A stretch of 11,523 bases of DNA, taken from NCBI GenBank assembly GCA_019313025.1, contig JAFDCA010000391.1:1-11523 (forward strand), given 5' to 3'. The DNA is from Deltaproteobacteria bacterium (GTDB lineage Bacteria > Desulfobacterota > Desulfobacteria > Desulfobacterales > UBA11574). The stretch's first letter is position 1, and the number at the start of each line of letters is the position of its first letter. The notes beneath the pieces were generated by a model. The model made no database searches. It was not told the origin of the DNA and saw only the letters and a program-made list of their open reading frames with translations. Positions 1 to 6,179 of the stretch are shown here, piece after piece. The translations under genes were made by a program, and so were the position numbers.

Positions 1-1
1 A

Positions 2-1291
2 CATGTCCGAAAACTCCACTCCCGCCCTCCGTATTACGGTGCAATGACAGCCCTCTGGTGTGGAATACCGGCCCTGATTATCTTTTTTTTCTGGCAGGTA
101 TTTGAAGCAGATATTATCACGAATTTGGTGGTTTCCGGACTGCCGGATAACATCCGGGATCTACCGGCTGACCAGATTAATTTGATCGTTAATGATATTC
201 GAAATATGGCTGCCGGTAATATTGTATCCACCCAGGCCGGCCAAGTCATCCAAGATGCGGCGACCCACTATGATCAATTGCAGAAGACAAGTCATGGTGC
301 GCTGGCGGTTGTTGTGGTTTGCGTTTGTATTTTGGGATTGGTCATCGTTCGACAGAAAATCTCTAAAGCGACCCGGGCCCGGAATCAGGTGGAAAGGATT
401 ATCCTCTGGCTGCTCATTGCCTGTTCGACCATCGCTATTTTTACAACCGTCGGTATCGTTCTTTCCGTTCTTTATGAAGCCATACGATTTTTTAAAGCGG
501 TATCCGTGACAGAGTTTCTTTTTGGATTGAGCTGGAGTCCCCAAATTGCGATCCGCAGTGATCAGGTGGGTTCTTCCGGAGCATTTGGAGCGGTGCCGGT
601 GTTTACGGGGACCCTTTTGATATCTGCCATTGCCATGGCTGTGGCGGTTCCTATCGGTCTAATGTCTGCCATTTATATGTCCGAATATGCAAACAAAACC
701 TTCAGGGCAGCGGCAAAACCGCTTATGGAAATCCTGGCAGGGATTCCCACGGTGGTCTATGGGTTCTTTGCAGCACTGGTAGTGGCGCCGGTGATTCGCG
801 ATACCGGGCAATGGATCGGTCTGGATGTGTCTTCTGAAAGTGCATTGGCGGCGGGTCTTGTGATGGGCATCATGATTATTCCATTTGTTTCTTCACTTTC
901 TGACGACATGATCAATGCCGTGCCTCAGGAACTGCGAGACGGTGCCTATGGATTGGGTGCCACCAAGTCGGAAACCATCAAGCAGGTGGTGTTGCCGGCG
1001 GCGCTGCCGGGCATCGTAGGCAGCATTCTTCTGGCCATATCCCGAGCCATCGGTGAAACCATGATCGTGGTCATGGCCGCAGGACTGACAGCCAATTTGA
1101 CGCTAAATCCTTTAAAAACCGTTACCACCGTAACCGTGCAAATCGTTACCCTTCTGGTGGGTGACCAGGAGTTCGACAGCCCTAAAACCCTGGCCGCCTT
1201 TGCTTTGGGGCTGTTGCTTTTTTTAGTAACCCTTTGTTTGAACATCATCGCACTCATAGTGGTGCGTAAATATCGGGAGCAGTATGAATAG
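2..1291 (+). CDS. pstC: Phosphate ABC transporter permease PstC, 5'-truncated by the window edge
   Basis: PstC is one of the two inner-membrane channel subunits of the high-affinity phosphate importer and pairs with PstA around the PstB ATPase. The reading frame is open from base 2 and the residues before the first ATG (KLHSRPPYYGAMTALWCG) belong to the protein, so the gene starts upstream of the window and the ATG at 44 is internal. An N-terminal membrane segment is followed by a polar, probably periplasmic stretch of about 60 residues, another membrane helix near 300-360, and then the BPD_transp_1 permease domain. The EAA loop that contacts the ATPase is seen near 928-1010 (ELRDGAYGLGATKSETIKQ, then LPAALPG). 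E. coli PstC is about 320 residues; this long form has an extra N-terminal module, as in many Vibrio, Pseudomonas and sulfate-reducer relatives. The stop overlaps the pstA start by 8 bases, implying translational coupling. The family call is very secure; the true start is not visible. Confidence 0.95.
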   Translation, partial: HVRKLHSRPPYYGAMTALWCGIPALIIFFFWQVFEADIITNLVVSGLPDNIRDLPADQINLIVNDIRNMAAGNIVSTQAGQVIQDAATHYDQLQKTSHGALAVVVVCVCILGLVIVRQKISKATRARNQVERIILWLLIACSTIAIFTTVGIVLSVLYEAIRFFKAVSVTEFLFGLSWSPQIAIRSDQVGSSGAFGAVPVFTGTLLISAIAMAVAVPIGLMSAIYMSEYANKTFRAAAKPLMEILAGIPTVVYGFFAALVVAPVIRDTGQWIGLDVSSESALAAGLVMGIMIIPFVSSLSDDMINAVPQELRDGAYGLGATKSETIKQVVLPAALPGIVGSILLAISRAIGETMIVVMAAGLTANLTLNPLKTVTTVTVQIVTLLVGDQEFDSPKTLAAFALGLLLFLVTLCLNIIALIVVRKYREQYE

Positions 1292-2576
1292 ACGATCATA
1301 CAGCGTATCGGATAATGGGATAAGACCCATAGACATTGTCAAAAAAAATCTGGCCGGCCGGCGCCGAGCCGAACGCAGGTTCCGCAGAATGGGCCTTGCC
1401 GCCATTATTGCCAGCCTGATTTTTCTGGCACTTTTATTTGTGAGTATCATCGGCAATGGATATTCTGCCTTATTTCAAACATATATCAAGATCGACATAT
1501 TTTTTGATCCTGGAAAAATAGCCAAAAACGATCCGAGCAACGGGGATTACCAGGGTATCGTAAAAGCATCTCTGCGGACAATGTTCCCGGACGTCAAGGG
1601 ACGCAGTGAGAAGCGCAGTCTTAATAAGCTGGTCAGTTCCGGTGCAGCATTTCAACTTCGCAAGATGGTGTTGGCCGATCCGACGCTAATCGGTCAGAAG
1701 CGATCGATTTGGGTACCGGCAGATGATGATGTGGACATGCTGATGAAAGGGCATTTAAGCCGACAAGGTGACACTCGGTCCGGAAGGTTTAGCGATAAAC
1801 AGCTTCAGTGGCTTGATCGACTGGAGGCGGAAGAACGGGTTAGAAAAAAAATAAATATTACCTTTTTTACCGCCGGAGACTCCCGAGAACCCGAACTGGC
1901 CGGTGTCTGGGGGGCGGTGGCCGGCTCGTTTTTTACCCTTTTGGTCACACTCATGCTGTCGTTTCCCATTGGTGTGGCTGCTGCTGTGTATTTGGAAGAG
2001 TTTGCGCCCAAAAATCGATGGACGGATCTCATTGAAGTCAACATCAACAACTTGGCGGCGGTTCCGTCCATTGTTTTCGGGTTACTGGGATTGGCCGTGT
2101 TTTTGAATTTTTTTGGTCTGCCCCGTTCAGCGCCGCTGGTGGGCGGATTGGTGTTAACCTTGATGTCTCTACCCACCATCATTATCGCCGGCCGTGCAGC
2201 CGTTCAGGCCGTTCCGCCGTCGATTCGTGATGCTGCCCTGGGTGTGGGTGCTTCAAAAATGCAAACCATTATGCACCATGTATTGCCCCTGGCCATGCCC
2301 GGAATGCTGACCGGCGCCATTATCGGCATGGCCCGGGCCTTGGGTGAGACAGCGCCCCTTTTGATGATCGGCATGGTGGCTTTTATCGTGGATATTCCGG
2401 GCGGATTTACCGATCCGGCTACAGTGCTGCCGGTCCAGGTTTATTTGTGGGCGGACAGCCCGGAGCGTGCGTTTGTGGAGCGGACGTCTGCGGCCACGCT
2501 GGTATTGCTGATTTTTTTATTCGCCATGAACGGTCTGGCGGTATACCTGCGAAAACGTTTTGAGCGTCGCTGGTAA
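1284..2576 (+). CDS. pstA: Phosphate ABC transporter permease PstA with large periplasmic insertion
   Basis: PstA is the second channel subunit of the Pst phosphate importer. The 430-residue protein is much longer than the ~296 residues of E. coli PstA. A short basic cytoplasmic N-terminus (around residues 15-35) leads to a first membrane helix (about 36-56). A hydrophilic segment of about 140 residues follows, matching what is known as the DUF3333-type N-terminal extension of proteobacterial PstA proteins. The rest is a standard BPD_transp_1 permease domain of about five helices from residue ~205 to the end. The EAA motif lies near 2209-2300 (SIRDAALGVGASKMQTI, then LPLAMPGMLTG), followed by ARALGETAPLL. 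The ATG at 1284 lies inside the last codons of pstC, so translation is likely coupled. The insertion's function is unknown; being extracytoplasmic, it could contact PstS, which is inference. Confidence 0.95.
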   Translation: MNRRSYSVSDNGIRPIDIVKKNLAGRRRAERRFRRMGLAAIIASLIFLALLFVSIIGNGYSALFQTYIKIDIFFDPGKIAKNDPSNGDYQGIVKASLRTMFPDVKGRSEKRSLNKLVSSGAAFQLRKMVLADPTLIGQKRSIWVPADDDVDMLMKGHLSRQGDTRSGRFSDKQLQWLDRLEAEERVRKKINITFFTAGDSREPELAGVWGAVAGSFFTLLVTLMLSFPIGVAAAVYLEEFAPKNRWTDLIEVNINNLAAVPSIVFGLLGLAVFLNFFGLPRSAPLVGGLVLTLMSLPTIIIAGRAAVQAVPPSIRDAALGVGASKMQTIMHHVLPLAMPGMLTGAIIGMARALGETAPLLMIGMVAFIVDIPGGFTDPATVLPVQVYLWADSPERAFVERTSAATLVLLIFLFAMNGLAVYLRKRFERRW

Positions 2577-2632
2577 TTTTAAAGAGGCATTAGAAAATAT
2601 CTAACTAGAAGAAAATAAATTTTGTATCATTT

Positions 2633-2661
2633 TTTAAAAACATGACCGCTTCAGGTATAAT
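2633..2661 (+). promoter_or_regulatory. Candidate sigma70-like promoter upstream of pstS
   Basis: A perfect -10 box TATAAT (2656-2661) stands 17 bases after a 4/6 match to the -35 consensus, TTTAAA (2633-2638). Transcription would start near 2668, leaving a leader of about 250 bases before pstS that includes the 2857-2886 hairpin. A weak -35 with a good -10 is typical of activator-dependent promoters such as PhoB targets, but no clear PhoB site is visible. In AT-rich intergenic DNA a TATAAT can occur by chance, so confidence is moderate. Confidence 0.4.
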
Positions 2662-2856
2662 TAAATTTTCGCTGAAAGAACTCATGAATAAGGGCTCGTA
2701 ATCAAAGAATCTTCCCGGGTAATTTAATAAAGATCTGTGCTTTAACAGGATGTGTCATCCATAAAGTTAAGTCGCAGATGGTTCTTTTAAAACGATCCCT
2801 AATTCACTCATACACCTTCCAGCCAAAAATTAAATCATAAATGAAGCTCATTTTGA

Positions 2857-2886
2857 AATCGGTTTGTTTTTAAGGACAAACCGATT
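2857..2886 (+). promoter_or_regulatory. Perfect 11-bp inverted repeat in the pstS leader
   Basis: AATCGGTTTGT (2857-2867) pairs perfectly with ACAAACCGATT (2876-2886) around the 8-base loop TTTTAAGG. The hairpin ends 17 bases before the pstS ribosome site and is not followed by a T run on the + strand, so it does not look like an ordinary rho-independent terminator for pstA. It could be a 5' mRNA stabiliser, a protein-binding operator or a translation-control element for pstS. The structure is certain; its role is inference. Confidence 0.6.
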
Positions 2887-2916
2887 ATAAAAAATTAAGA
2901 AAAAAGGAGAAAGAAA

Positions 2917-3981
2917 ATGGTTAGAAAAATGTTATTGTTTGCTGCGTCTTTTGCCATGGTATTTGCTGGATTTGCGAATCCCGCTGCAGCAGGTGCTTCT
3001 CGTGATTACATCAGTATTGTCGGGTCTTCCACGGTTTATCCCTTTGCAACAGTGGTAGCCGAACAATTCGGTAAAACCACGCGCTTTAAAACGCCGAAGA
3101 TCGAGTCCACCGGCTCCGGCGGCGGACTGAAGCTTTTTTGTGCGGGTGTGGGTGTCGAGCATCCGGACATCACCAATGCGTCCCGTCGAATTAAAAAATC
3201 TGAATGCGAGAATTGTTTTAAAAACGGTGTCAAGGAGATTGTTGAAATCAAGATCGGCTATGACGGCATTGTTCTGGCCAACTCCAAAAAAGCAAAAGTT
3301 TTCGAGCTTTCACGAAAAGACATCTTTCTGGCCTTGGCCAAAGATGTGCCGGATCCCAAGGGGGGTGAAAAGCTGATCCCGAATCCCTATAAAACCTGGA
3401 AGGATGTCAATCCTTCGCTTCCCGACATAAAGATTGAAGTGCTCGGGCCTCCCCCTACCTCCGGTACCCGAGATGCCTTTGTGGAACTGGCCATGGAGGG
3501 CGGTGCCAAAAAATTTGTCTGGATAAAGGACATGAAAAAGAAAGACAAAAAGAAGTATAAAGCTGTTTGTCACACCATACGTGAAGACGGTGCTTACATC
3601 GAGGCCGGTGAAAATGACAACCTCATCGTTCAGAAACTTGAAGCCAACCCCGATGCCATAGGTATTTTTGGATTCAGCTTTTTGGATCAGAACACGGATA
3701 AAATCCATGGATCTGTGGTGGACAATGTGGCGCCGACTTTCGAAGCCATTGCCAGCGGCGATTATCCGGTTTCACGGCCTCTGTTTTTCTATGTCAAAAA
3801 GGCCCATGTGGACAAGATCCCAGGTGTTCGTCAATATCTAAGAGAGTTTACCAGTGACAAAGCCTGGGGGCCGGACGGGTATCTCAGCGAAAAAGGGATG
3901 ATTCCCATGCCGGATGATGAAAGAGGAAAATTCAACAGCGATGGAAAAGATCTTACGACTTTTTCCTGTGGTGATTTATAG
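2917..3981 (+). CDS. pstS: Periplasmic phosphate-binding protein PstS
   Basis: PstS captures inorganic phosphate in the periplasm and delivers it to the PstCA channel. The 354-residue product begins with a clear Sec signal peptide: basic MVRK, a hydrophobic core to about residue 20, and a likely cleavage after NPAAA at about residue 25. Phosphate-binding loops typical of the PstS family are visible: GSSTVYPF (36-43), TGSGGG (65-70), DITNASR (84-90) and TSGTRD (181-186). Cysteines occur at residues 75, 97 and 100, and another lies three residues from the end of the protein. A Lys-rich stretch at about 200-217 (KFVWIKDMKKKDKKKYK) is likely surface exposed. The start is supported by AAGGAG seven bases upstream of the ATG. 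The gene sits after pstCA and before pstB, with hairpins on both sides that may allow it to be made in larger amounts than the membrane parts. Identification is firm. Confidence 0.96.
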   Translation: MVRKMLLFAASFAMVFAGFANPAAAGASRDYISIVGSSTVYPFATVVAEQFGKTTRFKTPKIESTGSGGGLKLFCAGVGVEHPDITNASRRIKKSECENCFKNGVKEIVEIKIGYDGIVLANSKKAKVFELSRKDIFLALAKDVPDPKGGEKLIPNPYKTWKDVNPSLPDIKIEVLGPPPTSGTRDAFVELAMEGGAKKFVWIKDMKKKDKKKYKAVCHTIREDGAYIEAGENDNLIVQKLEANPDAIGIFGFSFLDQNTDKIHGSVVDNVAPTFEAIASGDYPVSRPLFFYVKKAHVDKIPGVRQYLREFTSDKAWGPDGYLSEKGMIPMPDDERGKFNSDGKDLTTFSCGDL

Positions 3982-3997
3982 TATTACTGAACAGGTC

Positions 3998-4025
3998 GGA
4001 CCGGCGGACTATCGTCTTCCGGTCC
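3998..4025 (+). promoter_or_regulatory. GC-rich intercistronic hairpin between pstS and pstB
   Basis: GGACCGG (3998-4004) pairs with CCGGTCC (4019-4025). Inside that stem a second short stem GGAC/GTCT (4006-4009 with 4014-4017, one G-U pair) closes a TATC loop, separated by one C/T mismatch. It lies 17 bases after the pstS stop and no T tract follows, so full termination is unlikely. A 3'-end stabiliser or attenuator that raises PstS relative to PstB is the natural reading, by analogy with other binding-protein operons. That role is inferred. Confidence 0.55.
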
Positions 4026-4083
4026 CGCCATACTCCACCCAGATTAATGAATCATGAAAATTTTGGGTAGGAATTGTTTGCTA

Positions 4084-5004
4084 ATGGATACACAACTCAG
4101 TATAATATCGATGAATCAAAACAAAACCGAACGAATCGAATCCCGTTCAGAGAATCGCATATCGGATTTAAGACGCGGTAAAGTAATGGAACCGTTAAAA
4201 GATCATCGTAATGAACCCGGGAAAACCGTTGGGAAACCGTTTGTAGAATATCCCCGTATGACCTGCCGTAACGTGAATGTCTATTACGGAGACAAACATG
4301 CCATCCGAGATGTGTCGGTGGATATCGCCGGCAACGAAGTGATTTCCATGATCGGTCCATCCGGGTGTGGAAAATCGACCTTTATAATATGCCTGAATCG
4401 AATGAACGATACCATCGAGGGATGCCGGGTGACCGGTGAAATCACCCTCGACGGCATGAATATTTATAACAAACATGTGGATGTCGTACCATTGCGGGCT
4501 CAGGTGGGTATGGTCTTTCAAAAACCGAACCCTTTCCCCAAGTCGATTTATGACAATGTCGCATACGGTCCTAAGATTCACGGGTTAAGCCGTAGCCGCT
4601 TAGAACTGGATGAGATCGTGGAATCATCACTGAAAAAGGCCGGACTTTGGGAAGAGGTCAAAGATCAACTGAATCAACCAGGTACCAGTTTGTCCGGCGG
4701 ACAGCAGCAACGACTGTGCATTGCAAGGGCCATTGCGGTTAGCCCCGAGGTGATCCTGATGGACGAGCCCTGCAGCGCGCTGGATCCCATTGCAACGGGT
4801 CGAATCGAAGATTTAATTCACGAATTGAAACAGCAGTTTTCCATTGTTATCGTGACCCACTCCATGCAGCAGGCGGCAAGGGTGTCTCAACGCACCGCCT
4901 ATTTTCATCTTGGTAATCTCATAGAAGTGGGCCAAACCGATCAGGTTTTTACATCGCCGCGTCACAAATTGACACAGGATTATATTACGGGTCGAATTGG
5001 TTAG
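4084..5004 (+). CDS. pstB: Phosphate ABC transporter ATP-binding protein PstB
   Basis: PstB is the cytoplasmic ATPase that powers phosphate import through PstCA. With the ATG at 4084 the protein has 306 residues. All ABC motifs are intact: Walker [10 protein letters not shown] (91-99), Q-loop VFQKPNPFP (Q146), signature LSGGQQQR (203-210), Walker B VILMDEP (223-229) with D-loop SALDP, and the switch histidine in VTHSMQQAA (H259). The [15 protein letters not shown] stretch is characteristic of PstB. The start is uncertain. The 4084 ATG has a TAGGAA site at 4068-4073, 10 bases upstream. An ATG at 4054 in the same frame lacks a ribosome site, and an ATG at 4186 would give the more usual ~272 residues but also lacks a good site. 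Residues before ~52 are polar and outside the ABC fold. Function is certain; the N-terminus is not. Confidence 0.95.
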   Translation: MDTQLSIISMNQNKTERIESRSENRISDLRRGKVMEPLKDHRNEPGKTVGKPFVEYPRMTCRNVNVYYGDKHAIRDVSVDIAGNEVISMIGPSGCGKSTFIICLNRMNDTIEGCRVTGEITLDGMNIYNKHVDVVPLRAQVGMVFQKPNPFPKSIYDNVAYGPKIHGLSRSRLELDEIVESSLKKAGLWEEVKDQLNQPGTSLSGGQQQRLCIARAIAVSPEVILMDEPCSALDPIATGRIEDLIHELKQQFSIVIVTHSMQQAARVSQRTAYFHLGNLIEVGQTDQVFTSPRHKLTQDYITGRIG

Positions 5005-5036
5005 CCCGAATGTTTCATGAAAATATTTAAGAGGCC

Positions 5037-5065
5037 TTTTTATTGGCAATAAAAACAGTTTTTTT
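5037..5065 (+). terminator. Weak terminator-like hairpin after pstB
   Basis: TTTTTATTG (5037-5045) and CAATAAAAA (5047-5055) form a perfect inverted repeat, with a realistic loop of GGC, and a run of seven T (5059-5065) follows after CAG. The stem is nearly all A-T, so termination would be weak or partial. It begins 32 bases after the pstB stop and could reduce read-through into phoU. Confidence 0.3.
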
Positions 5066-5142
5066 ATATGCAATTTTGTTTCTGATTATAAGGTGAGGAT
5101 TTGACCAGAAAATTTTATTGTTCAATTTCTCAAAAATTTTCA

Positions 5143-5250
5143 CCCTTCGGGCGTTTGCGATACGCCCATTTGCTTCGTTATCAAGGATTTGCAGTAGTCT
5201 ACTACGGCTGCATCCTTGAATGCCTCGCAAGTGAACGCCTCATATGCGTG
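5143..5250. repeat. Imperfect ~100-base palindromic foldback between pstB and phoU
   Basis: The stretch is built of nested inverted repeats. GGGCGT/ACGCCC (5149-5154 with 5162-5167) forms a small end hairpin. The outer arms GCGTTTGCGA (5151-5160) and TCGCAAGTGAACGC (5225-5238) are imperfectly complementary. The inner arms CAAGGAT (5182-5188) and ATCCTTG (5212-5218) match perfectly, and the centre is GTAG-TCTA-CTAC (5194-5205). Its base composition is more GC-rich than the flanking gap. This architecture is what dispersed REP/MITE-like intergenic repeats look like, and it resembles palindromic repeats common in sulfate-reducer genomes, but a second copy is not present in the window. Identity as a repeat family member is therefore inference. 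Confidence 0.5.
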
Positions 5251-5295
5251 AAACACCCGGGTTAGAAATCTAAAAATAATAGAAAGATACACACG

Positions 5296-5955
5296 ATGGC
5301 CAAACATTTTGATCGAGAACTGGAAAAGCTTAAAAAGAAAATCCTATCCCTGGGCGCTTTGGTGGAGGAACGGGTCTATCTGGCAATCAAAGCCATTGAA
5401 ACCAGAGATCCCGATCTTGCAGAAAAAATTATTCGTTTAGATCATGAAATCGATGAAAACGAAGTCGAAGTAGAAGAAGAATGTTTGAAAGTTCTCGCCC
5501 TGTACCAGCCGGTGGCCATCGATCTTCGATTTATCGTTACGGTGATCAAAATCAACAATGATCTTGAAAGAATCGGTGATGAAGCGGTGAACATTGCCGA
5601 ACGTATTCAGAGTATTGCCAAGCGTTCAAACTATAGTTTCCACTTTGACTATACCGAGATGGCTGAGATTGCAGCCGCCATGTTGAAACAGAGCCTGGAT
5701 GCTCTGGTCAATCTGGATATCGATACGGCCTTCAGGGTGCTAACGCTTGATGATGAAGTCGATGACATCCAGAGCAGCGCCTATTCACAGATCAAACAGG
5801 CCATGCGGGAACGTCCCCAAGAGATGACCTACTTGATAAACCTGTATCTCATTTCCCGGCATCTTGAACGTATCGCCGATCATGCCACCAATATTGCCGA
5901 AGAGGTCATTTACCTGATTGAAGGGGAGATTGTCAGACACGGAAAGTACTTATGA
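5296..5955 (+). CDS. phoU: Phosphate signalling and uptake regulator PhoU
   Basis: PhoU is a cytoplasmic all-helical protein that restrains Pst uptake and, with the PhoR/PhoB two-component system, turns the phosphate regulon off when phosphate is plentiful. The 219-residue length is standard. It consists of two tandem three-helix repeats, shown by matching metal-binding signatures exactly 100 residues apart: ERIGDEAVNIAE (91-102) and ERIADHATNIAE (191-202). The hydrophobic pattern LYQPVAIDLRFIV (69-81) is also typical. The ribosome site before the ATG is weak (AGAAAG, about nine bases upstream), which fits low expression. The gene is separated from pstB by 291 bases holding a weak terminator-like hairpin and a palindromic repeat, so it may be expressed partly apart from the transporter. 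No phoR or phoB is visible in the window. Confidence 0.96.
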   Translation: MAKHFDRELEKLKKKILSLGALVEERVYLAIKAIETRDPDLAEKIIRLDHEIDENEVEVEEECLKVLALYQPVAIDLRFIVTVIKINNDLERIGDEAVNIAERIQSIAKRSNYSFHFDYTEMAEIAAAMLKQSLDALVNLDIDTAFRVLTLDDEVDDIQSSAYSQIKQAMRERPQEMTYLINLYLISRHLERIADHATNIAEEVIYLIEGEIVRHGKYL

Positions 5956-5996
5956 CTTGAAACCTCAAGGCTCGCCTTTTGGCGTGAAAAATGATG

Positions 5997-6020
5997 AAAA
6001 AAAGAAAATCATTGATTTTC
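5997..6020 (-). terminator. Intrinsic terminator of the leftward regulator/pirin operon
   Basis: On the - strand GAAAATCA-A-TGATTTTC is followed at once by seven T (the A run at 5997-6003 on the + strand). It lies 15 bases after the stop codon of the pirin remnant. Stem pairs are mostly A-T, but the stem is perfect over 8 bp and the T tract is adjacent, so this is a credible rho-independent terminator. On the + strand it has no T tract, so phoU does not obviously use it. Confidence 0.6.
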
Positions 6021-6035
6021 ATTAAAGATTCAGGT

Positions 6036-6178
6036 TTAAGAATCCTTGTGTTTGATAAATGTTCCCTTTTTGTATTCTTCAAAGGCCCGTCGCAATTCTT
6101 CCTGGGTAAGTGAACACCGGCACCTTCGATAAGCGGTTTACTTCGAAATACTTTTCGAATGTTTCGCACGGGGCTCAT
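6036..6178 (-). pseudogene. Collapsed pirin-family gene (both ends kept, middle lost)
   Basis: Reading leftward from the ATG at 6178, the first 23 codons give the conserved pirin N-terminus, including SKPLIEGAGVH. After the histidine codon at 6112-6110 this frame stops resembling pirin. A different frame, from about 6110 to the TAA at 6038-6036, gives LTQEELRRAFEEYKKGTF plus a short basic tail, which matches the conserved pirin C-terminus. Intact pirins (cupin-fold, metal-binding proteins, some with quercetinase activity) are about 230-290 residues, so roughly 180-240 codons are missing and the two ends are out of frame. The gene cannot make a pirin. It starts one base after the stop of the upstream regulator, with that gene's last codons supplying the ribosome site GGAGGA, and it is followed by a terminator. 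It was therefore the second cistron of that operon. If translated, the first frame would give an 81-residue nonsense product running into the end of phoU. Confidence 0.8.
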
Positions 6179-6179
6179 T

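Larger units (their letters stand above)
2577..2916 (+). other. Non-coding gap between pstA and pstS
   Basis: This 340-base AT-rich stretch separates pstA from pstS and holds no convincing open frame on either strand. It contains a candidate sigma70-type promoter (2633-2661), a small perfect dyad GGATG-TGT-CATCC (2748-2760), a perfect 11-bp hairpin (2857-2886) and a strong ribosome site AAGGAG (2904-2909) seven bases before the pstS ATG. The size and content suggest pstS has its own promoter and is not simply read through from pstCA. No clear tandem Pho box (two TGTCA-like repeats spaced 11 bases apart) was found. Confidence 0.6.

Noticed and set aside
2748..2770. Possible PhoB box around TGTCAT at 2753-2758
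   Set aside because: A Pho box needs a second TGTCA-like repeat 11 bases on; the bases at 2764-2770 (AAGTTAA) do not match, and the TGTCAT is part of a small dyad instead.
5971..5984. CGCC-TTTT-GGCG hairpin as the phoU terminator
   Set aside because: The stem is 4 bp and is followed by A-rich, not T-rich, sequence on the + strand.
5933..6178. 81-residue leftward frame as an intact small protein
   Set aside because: Only its first ~23 residues match a family (pirin). The rest is out of frame with the pirin C-terminus, and the frame runs through a terminator into phoU.
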